From: Terana coerulea
Taxonomy: Eukaryota > Basidiomycota > Agaricomycetes > Polyporales > Phanerochaetaceae
Assembly (NCBI GenBank): GCA_024811115.1
Contig: JAKOGH010000281.1
Coordinates: 1 to 19,217, forward strand
Direction: 5' to 3'
Length of the DNA stretch: 19,217 nucleotides
Shown piece after piece: positions 9,124-19,075 of the stretch (positions within the stretch are counted from its first letter, which is position 1; every line of letters starts with the position of its first letter). Both the position numbers and the translations under genes were made by a program. The notes beneath the pieces are model-generated. The model saw nothing but the letters and a program-made list of their open reading frames with translations, was not told the origin of the DNA and did no database searches.

Positions 9124-9708
9124 TATGAAGGTCCTTGTCGGACAAAATAGTGGAATCGGGCGTCTGTGCACTCGAACTCGGACTGGGCGCGTCAAATAGG
9201 GTTCATTAAGGTAAATTAACGGTAAATCCGCTTTATTTATGCTAAATCCCGGACTCGTTCGTCATATCTCACTCTTGTTCTCATACTTGCGCTCTTTCTG
9301 TCCCTTCTGTGAGGCTAATCGAGCTGAATATATGCTGATTTATATCTTTTTACCGTGATTAGTGCTATTTTATTCTCACGGGCGTCTTCCTTCGTTGAAG
9401 GCTGGGGCACGTGGCAAGCGGCTGCCAAAACGGGCGAAGAAACAAACAAAGGTGGGCCCTCAGATAAGTCACCGTCAGCAAAAATTGTGAGAGTATTTGC
9501 CTGTGGTCATTCTTGATATATATGGCAGTGTCAGCCAGCCGGATGTTCTTTTAAAGCGACTTCCAGTTCCACCGGCATATCCCGAGCGAGTTCGAGTTTC
9601 TGTAGACGCCAACGAGTTTCCGCGTAGACGCTGGCGAGTTTGTTGCCTCCTACCAGTCCCAGTCACTATCCTACTCATTAGGGCTCGTTAAGACTAATTA
9701 TTTTTTGA
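9124..9708. other. Unexplained segment interrupting F-box pseudogene B
   Basis: F-box/LRR similarity fades after the LPLR codons near 9123 and resumes after a stop at 9706-9708. The interval is AT-rich in its left half, has stops in all frames on the + strand, and shows no terminal inverted repeats or target duplication I can see. A short imperfect tandem repeat (CGAGTTTC at 9593 and 9613, CGAGTTTG at 9635, joined by GTAGACGC) lies in its right half. It may be a decayed insertion. Confidence 0.45.
9593..9642. repeat. Short imperfect tandem repeat, ~20-22 bp unit
   Basis: CGAGTTTC at 9593-9600 and 9613-9620 and CGAGTTTG at 9635-9642. The two spacers each contain GTAGACGC. Two and a half units are visible. 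Confidence 0.6.
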
Positions 9709-10819
9709 TCGCCCAGTTTACTCGACAATTTCCAGCACCAGCATTTTGACCGCCAATGTCCCTCAAAGTTACGCGAGGCCTTCCATCTTATTGACCAGCA
9801 AGCGCCATTTCTCGAGCTCGTCCATGTTGATCGGAGCTCTAAGCGCCCGACGCGTGTCGAAGAACAGCTCTTTTCCCATCCATTTGGAAGTTGGGCCAAC
9901 CTGAGGACCTTCCGTACTGACGTTATCCTCCATGAGGAGGACATCCTTCGCCTCACAAACTCCCCCAATCTGACATCTCTTGCTATATTCCTGCCATCCG
10001 GCAACCTGTTGCAGTTTCAAAATCCCGTTTTACCCTTTGAATGCCTCCAGGAACTCGCCTTGGCGGCCTCTCCCAGGGCCCTCGGTTCGATCACCAGCTT
10101 TCTCCAGACTACTTCTCTTCCAAGATTAAAAACATTGAAGCTTCGCCCGATCACATGTACACATGGTGAGGATAAGGCGGGCGCCGTCAATGACTGTTTC
10201 GCTGCGATCGCCACCCACTCTTCACTGCTGCATCTGGACATCAGGATTGTCAACCAAAAACGCCACATCTCTTGTTCTATCAATGCTTCCGACCTGGAGA
10301 AGCTACTGCCGCTCCATCGCCTGCGTACCCTGAGCACTACACGCCGTCCTGGCAGGATGTTCGAGATCCTACAGGTGAATGCAGACGACGAAAGTATAGT
10401 GGCTATTGCAGAGGCGCTGCCCGAGCTGGAGGTCCTCCAGCTTGCCTCAACCCCTGATATATCAAGCCACGTCCCCACAACGGCGGCCACTCCAGCTGGC
10501 CTCGTCGCGCTGCGCTGGAACTGCCCCAACCTGCGCTCCCTCGCCCTCACGCTCGCCGTCGCCGGCGGCGGCATCTCCGAGGAGACCACGGACCAAATCC
10601 GCAGGCTTGCGACGGACACGGCCGACCATCCGCTCCATACTTACACTCGCACTCGACTTTCACAATCTCTACACTGTCCCAGACCCAGCGGCTGTCGCAC
10701 ACGCGCTGCGCGTCCTGTCCCCGCGATTGCCGTCCATCGCACACTCGGAGCGCGCGAGGAAGCATCGAGGTGACTGGCGCGCTGTGCCGGATGTCATTCA
10801 AGCTGCACACAAGACGTAG

Positions 10820-11348
10820 TCTGGGGCACTTCCGTCGCAGAACCCGGCTCACCAATATGTTCTGTTGATGTACTTGCTGTAGCGATCTGAGCACCTGAAT
10901 GCGGCGGCATGCTTGTCTGCTGAAGTCTGCCGGCGCGTATCAGTGAGGAGGTGACCTGTATACGCACAGCGTACGTGAAGGCTGAATAAGGACCATGGCG
11001 GCCGTGGCGCACCACTATCCAATCCGAATCTGAAGATGCGGGGGCGCCACAAAGCGCCAAGCATTAGTGCCTGCCCAAGCCCAAGTCCCCCACTATCAAC
11101 CTGCTGCGCGGGCGCACGCATAATACAACGACTCAGTCATTCACTCACGTTCCAGAGTTGGCTTTGAGAGTATACATTACATCGTTACAAGCTGAGCACA
11201 AAGAGAAAGCGTACAATACATGGTCTTCATCGCAATACAACGACAGCGGTGACAGCGAGAAAAAAGTGAAAATCGTGAGATGGTCGTACAGAGGCAAATC
11301 GTGCACGCAAGGCTCCAGGTTTTCAGGCAAACGGCGCCCGGAGCAAGC
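10820..11348. other. Intergenic region between convergent F-box pseudogene B and the JEN gene
   Basis: Holds the 3' flanks of two loci that point towards each other. No further gene, repeat or recognisable terminator element was found. Confidence 0.5.
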
Positions 11349-13389
11349 CTACGCGGTCTCGCTCGGCGGCCGCTTCTCGTCGCCGTCGTCGACGCGGATG
11401 CTGTCCGGCCGCGAGCCGCCCTCGCTCTCCCCAGCACCCTCGCGCATCTCCGGGGCCGCCGCGCCCGCGTCCGGCACCGCGACCTCGTCGCGCCCGCCGC
11501 CCTCCTCGAACGCCGTCTTGTGCTTCTCAAAGTGCGCGCCGTGGTTCCTAAGACGCGTGCGTACCGGTCAGCGTGCGTGCGCGCAACGGGACAGAAACGC
11601 GGGAAGACGCACTCGGGCCCGATGATGGTGACGACGAGCACGAAGGCGGCGACGACGCCGATGAGGATGCCCTGCACGGTCGCGTAGTCCGGCACGAGCC
11701 CCTCTTTCCCCGGGATCGTCGTCTTCAGGTTGTCTCCCCCCGCTACATGCAACACGGTTAACATCACGCGCTCTGCGCGGGAAGATATGGAGGTAGGGGA
11801 CGCACTGGCTTCGATCTGTGCGGACGCGGACGAGACCATGTTGCCGACCTGGTACGCGACGCCCGGGAACGTCGCGCGGAACGCGGGCGGCGAGATCTCG
11901 CCGAGCAGAATCGGAATCTACACCCCCGCCAAACACACACGCAAAAAGTCAGTGTCGCGGACAGAGTGCCTACGACGCGGGACGTACGACACCCCAGGCG
12001 CCCTGCACGCCGAACTGGATGCAGAACGCGCCGGCCGAGAGCGCGCCGAAGCTGCTCGGGAGGATCCAGAGCGGGATGAACGCGCCGATGAGGCAGACGA
12101 AGATGCTGTAGGGCTTTGTCAGCTGTCGTCCACGGCGGAAGGCCCGCTGGATACACTCACACAATCGTGAGACGGCGTCCGATGTACTGGCTCACCAAGC
12201 CAGCAACGGTTCCTCCGCTGGAATCAAGTATGAGTACTTCATCCTGCTGCACAAAGCGTACGGAACTTACGCAATGGCACCCTGGAGAAAGTGGCTCGAT
12301 CAGAACACATCTCTGACAAGTCTGTAGAAGCTGGACTTACGCAGTTGCCGATGATGGTCGCCACGGTCGCATCATGGGCAGTGAAGCCCTTGGAGGATTG
12401 GAGGTAGGTAGGATACAAATCCTGAGATCCGTGCGACAAGAAGTTGAAGCCTGTTATTCCGTCAGTGCGCTCCACCACAGCCCTTTGGAAACGACTGACC
12501 AGTCATCAATAATACAGCATAAATACACAACAGCCAGTGCTTCTTCAGCATCGCCTTCGTCTCGTGCAAGAACACGCGGGTCTTGCTCTTCGTCGAGTGC
12601 CCAGTGTTCGCGCGTGCGGCCTTCGCCCGCAGGAAGATCTCGCTCTCGGGGAGCAGGAACCGGATGAACGCCGCGAAGAGCGACATGCCGGCCGCGGTCC
12701 AGAAGAGCGCGCGCCACGAGGCAGACACCTCGGGGACGAGGAACAGATTGACGACGGCGGCGATGAGGTACCCGACGGCGTAGCCCTGCTGCAGCACGCC
12801 GCTCGCGAGCCCGCGCGCCTCGACCGGCAGGTTCTCCAGCCCCGTCGACGCCGCGAGCCCCCAAATACCGCCCATCGCGATGCCGAAGAGCGCGCGCACG
12901 CCGAGGAACTGCTCGAACGTCTGCACGAAGCCCGCGCCGAGCTCGAGCACGGCGACGAGCAGCAGGTTCGCGACGAGCGGCCACTTGCGGCCGTACCGGT
13001 CGGAGAGGATGCCGAAGATTACCGCGCCGACGGAGCGCAGGAGGAGCGTGAGCGTGATCGCGGTCGTCTGCGCGGGGTCAGCGCCGCGCGCATGCAGCGA
13101 AGGACAGACGGACGCACGATATCATGGGTGTCCCGGTTGAACTGCTTCTGGAGGTTCGTCACGCTGAGCGACACACTGAAGAAGTCGATCGCGTCGCACG
13201 TCCACGCCAGCCATCCTGCACCCCCGTGAGCTTTTCCTGTACATGGCTATCCGACTCGCATCGGGCACGCACCCGACCAAAAGTGCCCCCACTGGACCCA
13301 GGTAAGCGAGCGCAGGACCTGGAGGAGCGGCCGCCCGCCCTGGCGCTGCTCCCTGCGGGGCACAAGAGAGGTGAGGAAGTGGGGGCCAT
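11349..13389 (-). CDS. JEN/SHS-family monocarboxylate:H+ symporter (MFS)
   Basis: Plasma-membrane major facilitator of the JEN1 (sialate:H+ symporter, TC 2.A.1.12) group, which imports lactate, pyruvate or related acids with protons. Exons in transcription order are 13273-13389, 13118-13215, 12500-13067, 12341-12450, 12271-12281, 12161-12217, 11988-12105, 11806-11917, 11613-11742 and 11349-11547. The introns are 49-70 nt, all GT-AG, and every phase agrees. Key segments: WLAWTCDAIDFFSVSLS (helix 1); SVGAVIFGILSDRYGRK (MFS loop 2-3); and NFLSHGSQDLYPT, an exact fit to the JEN signature NxxSHxSQDxxxT. Then come GNCGAIAGGTVAGLVSQYIG, ISPPAFRATFPGVAYQVGN and GILIGVVAAFVLVVTIIGPE, and a hydrophilic tail ending PPSETA. 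The start is unresolved: ATG 13387-13389 lies ~50 nt below a TATA box but is one base out of frame. One extra base in the adjacent C5 run would give 506 residues. Confidence 0.92.
12271..12281 (-). other. 11-nt microexon of the JEN transporter gene
   Basis: Reading on the minus strand, GTAAGTCC...CTCCAG, then GGTGCCATTGC, then GTAAGTTCC...TTCCAG. The 11 bases supply G-A-I and two bases of the following A codon, joining GNC to GGTVAG in the strongly conserved family block GNCGAIAGGTVAG. The flanking introns are 12282-12340 (59 nt) and 12218-12270 (53 nt). Without the microexon the frame is lost. Confidence 0.88.
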
Positions 13390-13440
13390 CGCTATCACTG
13401 AGGGGGGGAGGACTCGACTCGGCTGTGGCCTCGCACGTCG

Positions 13441-13449
13441 GTTTATATA
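13441..13449 (-). promoter_or_regulatory. TATA box of the JEN transporter gene
   Basis: TATATAAAC on the minus strand, about 50 nt upstream of the candidate ATG at 13389. A CT-rich leader (CCTCCCCCCCTCA) lies between them, as expected for a fungal transcription start region. Confidence 0.6.
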
Positions 13450-13459
13450 CTCGCTCCCA

Positions 13460-15335
13460 TTGCGTATGAGCGTCAGCACCGGGAATTCTGATCTGGGCCG
13501 GCGCGTGCGGCAGGGTCCTCCCGTCCCTCGCAGAAGCCCGCGTCCCCGCGCCCGCTTGATACCGTCTCTGATGCCCAGGCAGCCGAGCACTGCTCAAAAT
13601 GCGGGGTAGCCGTCCCCCTCCCGCCCGTTCCCCTCTGTCTGACCCAGCTCTCGCCGTTTGCCCTTGGGCCTTCACATATTTTGGTCAGTTGCTGCAGGGT
13701 GTGTTCGGCCGAAAAGCAGCCCCTCGCCCGACCGACAAAATGGCGCGCGCTGACTGGCCGATGCCCTCTGGAGGAACTGTCTCTCCCGTCGCTTGCCCCG
13801 CCACCGCGATCAGCACGCGGGGGACCCCACACTGCCGGATCTCGCACCGCGATCTGCGATCGCTCAGGAACGCGCCCGGCACTTGCACACAAAGCGTAGG
13901 CGCTCAAGGCTATTTGAGAGATAGCAAAGTTTATTGCTATAGCCTCGCCGCCTCTTTCGGAACTCAAGAGCGGCCCTCGCAGGCGCGTCGTATGACATAG
14001 TACTATCCATAACAGAGTATAAAAGTTGGAATGGAAACACGCCGTAGGTCGACCTTCTTCCTACTCTACACCGCAGCTTTGGAATTTATCGGTGGCTCGG
14101 AAGACTATGTATTAACTCGGGCAAAGATTCTGAGCCTTTTGCGCCCAAGACCGATAGCCTTCGGGGTGATCTAGACCTCTGCATGCAAACGCATCAATCT
14201 CACCCGTGCCGTGGTAGACGAAATGTACAGACAATCAACTACCGCTTTGCGAGAATAAGGTCTGTCTAGGGAGACTACACAGGCAACCGGCCAGAAGGCT
14301 GACATTCGAAATCTTTCGGATCGTCGCGCTATCGAGGAGGGATCCCGGATTTTAGGCTGCATTTGCAGCGTTGCGTCTGGAATCCGTCCGATCATGTTTT
14401 TGAGCAGATCCAGCCTGGGCAGCCAATGCCATGCCAGCGTTGTGCCAGCGGCTGCAAGAGGCGAGGTTGGAGCGCGCGCTTACTCTCATCTTATCGAGGA
14501 TAAGGGCCTTGGGATTTCGTTTTGAACACGATCCGGGCCTCGAAAAGAACATGATCGGACGGATTTTACACACCATCCTCCAACGAAGCGGTCGACACGG
14601 AATCAAAGCGATCTCATATCCCCTCTCAAATTTTGTGTCTTGAAAGCGTGACATGTGTATGCGGTATCCGATTCCGTCTTCAAGCATTCTGTATTTCCAC
14701 CACACTGTCAGCGCGTCGCTGTGCATTTTCCGCAGCGATTTCTGGTGTGTCGTGGTGCCCGCGCAGGTCATCGCGCCGCCGTTTCATCCCTCACCATGGT
14801 GGACGAAACTGGGCGCTTTCAAACCATACACGCGTTTCTGACGTGTGCACCCAACGACCTCCCTCGCTGCTATTTTTGCGCCAACGCATCAACGGAACTT
14901 TTGCTGGAGGGTGGTTTCCTGCACGCCGTGGTGGACGAAGTTGGGTGCTTCCTGATCCTCGCATCGGAAGTGGAAGTCTCTAATCGTTCTGCTAGCAGGG
15001 TATTTCAACTTGAGTAAGAGTTGAGATGATACCTATCCCGCTACCCATCAGTATCAGGACTCAGAAACCGCATACATTCACACTGATGCGCCAACCCGCG
15101 AATGCAACAAGTCAAGAGGTGAGTGAGAATAAGACGGCCAGACAGACTGAGGACTTCCCACTCCATAGGAGAGCGAGAGCCGTTGATCGTTCAGTTCGCG
15201 TAAGTACTAGCATGCCGAACTCAATCTCGGCGGGCTGCCGCTAAACCCTGAGGCAAACCACCCCCGCAGTGAGACCCTCCACCTCATAAACGGCAGCCGT
15301 CCCACCGCCCCGATGCACCGTGGCGACGCCCGAGC
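13460..15335. other. 1.9-kb intergenic region, JEN promoter side to KRE33 3' side
   Basis: No gene can be supported. The part near 13460-13900 is GC-rich upstream sequence of the JEN gene. Open stretches on both strands at 14170-14770 have no recognisable family. A TATA-like TATAAAAG occurs at about 14018-14025 without a following gene. A direct repeat (14795-14820 and 14926-14951) is listed separately. Confidence 0.5.
14795..14951 (+). repeat. Pair of imperfect direct repeats, ~25 bp, 131 bp apart
   Basis: ATGGTGGACGAAACTGGGCG at 14795 and GTGGTGGACGAAGTTGGGTG at 14926 differ by a few, mostly transition, changes, and both continue with GCTT or CTT(T/C)C. A shorter similar string (CCGTGGTAGACGAA) occurs near 14209. 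It may be a decayed duplication. Confidence 0.55.
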
Positions 15336-18300
15336 CTACCGCTTCGCCTTCTTCATGCTGCGCCGCGCGGTCTTCCTCTCGGCGTCGCGCGGCGCCGGCG
15401 CGTCCGCCGCCTTGCGCTTCTGCCCCGCCGTCGCGGCGCTCGCCGTGTTCTTCACGGTGACGACCGTCTGCGTGCCCGCGCCGCCGCCCGCGAGCGCGGC
15501 GACCTGCGCCTGCGCCGCGCCCCAGTCCGCCGCCGCGTCGTCGATCGCGTACCTACGCCCCCGCCCATCTGGTGAGCACGCCGTCACCACCCCCGCACAG
15601 TGCACGGTAAACAGAGTACGCACCTGCTCAGATCCAGCGAGTCGATCATCTGCCGCTGTTTTTCCCGCAGCGCGCCCGTCGCCGCGTCGCCCGCCTCCTG
15701 CAGCTCGTCCGCGAGCGCGGCCGCGACGGCCTTCCCATCTGCAGCCTCAGCAGGCGGTGCCGCGATGGCCCGCTGTGCCGGGGGTGGCGGGAGCGTCGCC
15801 TCGATCGCGGCCTTCTGCACATCCTGCAGCCGCTTGCTCAGCTTGCGCACCAGCTTGCCGAACAGCGCGAGCGCCTGGTTCACCGGCAGCTGCAGCTCCG
15901 CCTGCAAACCCACGTCCATTACCAGTCAGCTTCGGTCCACATGTATTGGTGTCCAGTGACGGGTGAAAGACGCACCTCGACTTCCTCGATGGTCTTCCGC
16001 TGGAGGCCGAGCGCGAGCAGGATCGAGCTCTGCACCGCGCTCAGCCGGAGCTCGGCGCCGAGCCGCTTCTCGAAGTAGAACGTCGCGACGGCGGGCAGGA
16101 GGTCAAGGATGACGTGGTAGTCGAGCATGTTGTTCGCGTACGACTCGAGCCGCTTCAGGTCGAACGGCGACATATGAAAGTTGAGCTCCGTCGCGGTCAA
16201 CTCTGCACATGGCGAAATCAAAGTTAGAGACCGCGTTGGGTAACAAGAAAGCGCATCTCATACCTCGCGCCGGGTCCACGTCGAGCTGCTTCACGCCCGC
16301 GTTCGCCGCCTCGAGCACGCTCAGCGCCGTCACGCTCCCGAACTCGCGGAACTTGAACGCGAGCAGCGCAAGGAACCGCCGCCGGAAGTCCTTCGCGAAC
16401 TCGCCCAGCCACTGCAGCTCGTCGTCCGCCGACGCGTTCAGCCCGCGCACCATCACGCACGTGTGCTCGCCCGTGAGCTCGCTCTGCGTCTGCCGCAGGT
16501 ACAGCGGCACGTAACCCGCGCGTTTCCAGAACCTGCGGTGCCTTCAGTACGCGTGTGCGAAGCGGAGGAGAGAACGCACCTCAGGAGCTGGGGCGTGAGC
16601 CCGTACGACACGCCGAGGTAGTCGAGCGTTTCCGGCCGGCGCTCGCTGAGCCGCTGCAGGAGGGGCGGCATCGCCGTCGGCGCGCGCACAGTCGGCTGGT
16701 CCGTCAGCAGCGTCGCCGACTCCTCCACGCGCGACGGGTCCGGGTACGCCTGCTCCGCCTCCACGGCCTCGTTCAGGTTAAAGTACTCGCCGCTGTAGAA
16801 CGCGTTCAGGCACTGCAGCGCACGCGCGCCGTAGCCCATCTAACAACGTACAAAGTCAGCGCCTCGTGTGTGATTCTGAGCGTGAAGGCGGTGCGCACAC
16901 TGGTGTAGTCCGGATGCGTCGCGACGCGCACGACCCGCGCGCCAGAGAGCAGCGCGAACTTGCCCTCCTGGAACTGCTGCGCGACGACCCAGGGGATCAT
17001 GTCCCCACCCGCGCGGTACCCGCGGCTGAGGCCCTCCATGATCGCGTCCTTGCCCACCCGGCCCTCGAGCGCGACCTGCAGCACGACGAGCGGCTCGGGC
17101 AGGTGCGCCGCGTCGTCCGCGAGCGGCGGCAGGAGCACGAACAGGTGGTGTGCGGGCGCGTCGCTCAGCAGCTGCAGGTCGTTCGGCTGGTTCTTGTAGT
17201 GGCTCGCGACGTAGAGCGCCATCAGGCGCTGCAGGAACGCCTCCGAGGCCGGGTGGAAGCTGAAGAGCGTGTCGCGCGAGACGTAGAAGAGCTCGCACGC
17301 GGACGGGTGCGGGCAGCCCTGGTGCGCCGCCTTCGGGAGCACCGTCGCGTCGAGACACAGCAGGCTGTTCAGCCACTTCTCGACCTTGTCGCCCGCGGAG
17401 TACCGGATTGGGGTCTCGAGCTTGATTTCACGCAGCGCGCGTGCTTTTGGAGGCGCCTTAGTGATGGCCTTTTGGAGGAAGAGGCAGCCGGGGCGTCGTC
17501 TTCGGTGGGTGCAGCGTCCTTTGTTAGAGACGGTCTGGTGCTTTCTCGGAGTTGTTGGATGAGCTTCAGGGATAGTGAGCGACCGGTACCTTCGTAGCCG
17601 TTGATGGTGGAAGCCATGAAGACGAGGTAAGGGCCGATAAGGTTGCGAACCAGCGGAAGAGGAATGGCAGCGGCCTCGTCGATAATGACCAACTCTGCTT
17701 GACCAAGGACGTGAGCATCTTCGGGTTGGATGTACTGTCAGGGAGGAAGTCAGCCAGTGCTCAAATCCATGACAAATATACGTACTTGGATGGTCTGACG
17801 ATGTTGACGGAAAATGTTAACGCGGACGATAGCCTTGTTAAAGTCGGGATTGGTGCTCTGGGCGATGTCATAGTCCATGTGCTCCTCGTAGCCAAGCGCG
17901 TCCAGCCCCTTAAATATGAAGTCGAAGAGCGTCTTCAAGTTCTCCGGGCTCGGACTGGTGACGAATATATTCGAGTAGCCATGTGCAATCGCTGCAGCGA
18001 TAGCTAGCCCAAGCGCGGCGGACTTGCCGCGACCACGGCCGGCGGTCAGCGTGACCGTCGAGGACAGCGTCTTCTCCGCGATGGCGTCCACGAAAGTCAG
18101 GATCGCCTGCGCTTGGTCCACGGTCTTCGCAAGCTTCACCAGTTCGCCGATAGGCTTGGTGTCCGCCAGACTGTCCTTCAGGCCCTTCAGTTCAGACTCT
18201 TCCTTGCCCTTCCCCCGCGCTTCTTCTATCGGTTTGATGTCCTTGCCGCGGGATATCGGCAGCACGTTCAGCTCGTCGTCCAAGACCAAGCAGTCGTCGC

Positions 18301-19075
18301 AAGAACCTAGCGAAAGGATGAATCGCTCGTTGAATCGGGCAACCACCGTATCGTGGGCAGAGGTCCTGTATCTTGAGTGCACGTCCTGCAGAATCTTAAC
18401 TCCAGTACCACAAGCAGAAGAAATCAGGCGCACCATGGTCATTGCGTATAGTTGACGCAGAGATGTCATCGTCTTCAACAGCAGGACCACTAGGCCCCCA
18501 CCCTCCACCGTCTCGATAGTCCGGGCTAACAGGTTGGGCGTGATAGCCTCGAAGTCTTGCAGAACGAGCATTCCATACGTATTGCCGAGGATCTTCTGCG
18601 ACTCTTTGTAGTATCTGGTATGGCTGAGCACACGCTTTCTCCAGCGAAGTATGGATGGACGCACGTATAGCGAATGTCTGTCACGGTGATGAAGATCTCG
18701 AACGGGTCTTGTTCATTCGGCTCTCGAATACCCCGCTTCACATCGCGCTTGATTTTCGCTTCTCGTTTCTTGCGGTGACTAGGCGCAGGCTTAGTTCATG
18801 GCACTCCTAAGGATACTGCGGCCGGCGTACCTCGTGAAACCAAGGTCTTTCTTGTAACACCAGAGCACCGAAGGCCGCGCAGACACGCGAGCTTGAGATA
18901 GCAAGAAGTGCAAGTTAACAATCTACGCCAGTCAATTTCCGCCCATACTCGACACGAGAGAATGGCATACCTGGTCCCGTCCCCTGTCTCCTACGAGCAC
19001 TATGAACGACCGGTGATTCTTCTTGACATTGTTGTTGATGAGGATAGGTATGCGAGGGTCGAGCTGCTTGCGCAT
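15336..19075 (-). CDS. KRE33: RNA cytidine acetyltransferase (KRE33/NAT10 family)
   Basis: Nucleolar enzyme that makes N4-acetylcytidine in 18S rRNA and, with an adaptor, in tRNAs, using acetyl-CoA and ATP. It is needed for small-subunit assembly. Exons in transcription order: 18971-19075, 18831-18922, 18665-18778, 18434-18614, 17786-18385, 16899-17734, 16580-16839, 16264-16532, 15976-16202, 15624-15901 and 15336-15552. Introns are 47-74 nt GT-AG. N-terminus MRKQLDPRIPILINNNVKKN with LVGDRGRDQ; SQKILGNTYGMLVLQDFEA (TmcA N-domain). Walker A GRGRGKS is at residues ~280-286 and IIDEAAAIPLPL (Walker B) near 382. The GNAT core VVRVATHPDYTSMGYGARAL is near 632-650. A C-terminal RNA-binding region (MSPFDLKRLESYANNMLDYH) follows, and a basic tail MKKAKR. 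Exons total 3179 nt: one base is missing, in the A4 run read from 17470-17473 (codon ~452). With it the protein is 1059 residues, normal for the family. Confidence 0.96.
17470..17473 (-). other. Apparent one-base deletion (frame break) in KRE33
   Basis: Upstream frame reads APAASSSK. Downstream the conserved frame reads KAITKAPPKAR then ALREIKLETPIRY. The switch needs one extra base, most simply a fifth A in the AAAA run (TTTT on the + strand). As written the protein would stop at about 17369, before the GNAT domain. The linker is poorly conserved, but every exon phase before and after agrees with a single missing base. No GT-AG intron of suitable phase was found. Confidence 0.85.

Larger units (their letters stand above)
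6193..10819 (+). pseudogene. F-box/leucine-rich-repeat protein pseudogene B, broken by several insertions
   Basis: The gene starts at ATG 6193 with MHRALAVQEILSLIFELVL (F-box N-terminus) and reads to SYSHP, where MITE copy 2 sits. It resumes at 6983 with DHRFDSRKLEAATLAALACT and DAALKVLWRD (second half of the F-box). It then runs open through DAEWDRFFTHAHRVQVLHLC (about 7307-7366) to 7442, where the long-inverted-repeat element begins. Coding resumes at 8942 (PFLTLRCLVFDYFTG, SLAGRNLKSISLQ) to about 9123. After an unexplained ~585-bp gap it continues from 9709 with LRR-like sequence (FGSWANLRTF, NSPNLTSLAIF, FECLQELALAA, LPRLKTLKL, LPELEVLQLAS, NCPNLRSLALTLAVAG). A one-base frame change near 10640 leads to DPAAVAHALRVLSPRLPSI and WRAVPDVIQAAHKT, stop 10819. 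The coding segments total ~1.9 kb, one ~620-residue protein. It has the same type and orientation as pseudogene A. Confidence 0.85.

Noticed and set aside
7339..9199. Open stretches on both strands encoding the same ~90-residue peptide (starting near GSLGQVREVSAQAPVSC)
   Set aside because: They are the two inverted arms of the same element read in opposite directions. There is no known domain, and the right-hand frame simply runs on into F-box pseudogene B.
9124..9716. A 590-nt GT...AG intron in F-box pseudogene B
   Set aside because: GTATGA...CCCAG would join the flanks out of frame, and the length is far above the 47-74 nt introns of the other genes here.
12537..13229. 230-codon open frame on the + strand
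   Set aside because: It lies antisense to the largest JEN exon, is rich in R, E and A from GC-biased codons, and matches no family; a shadow of the real gene.
14352..14771. 140-codon minus-strand open frame and an overlapping 70-codon + strand frame
   Set aside because: No family resemblance, no intron or promoter context, and the two contradict each other; left as intergenic.
16866..17597. 243-codon open frame on the + strand
   Set aside because: Antisense shadow of KRE33 exon 6, with biased composition and no domain.
18386..18433. 48-nt in-frame stretch in KRE33 that could be read as coding
   Set aside because: It begins GTGCGC, ends CTGCAG, and removing it joins YAMTM to DVHSRYRT exactly as in the family, so it is an intron whose length happens to be a multiple of three.
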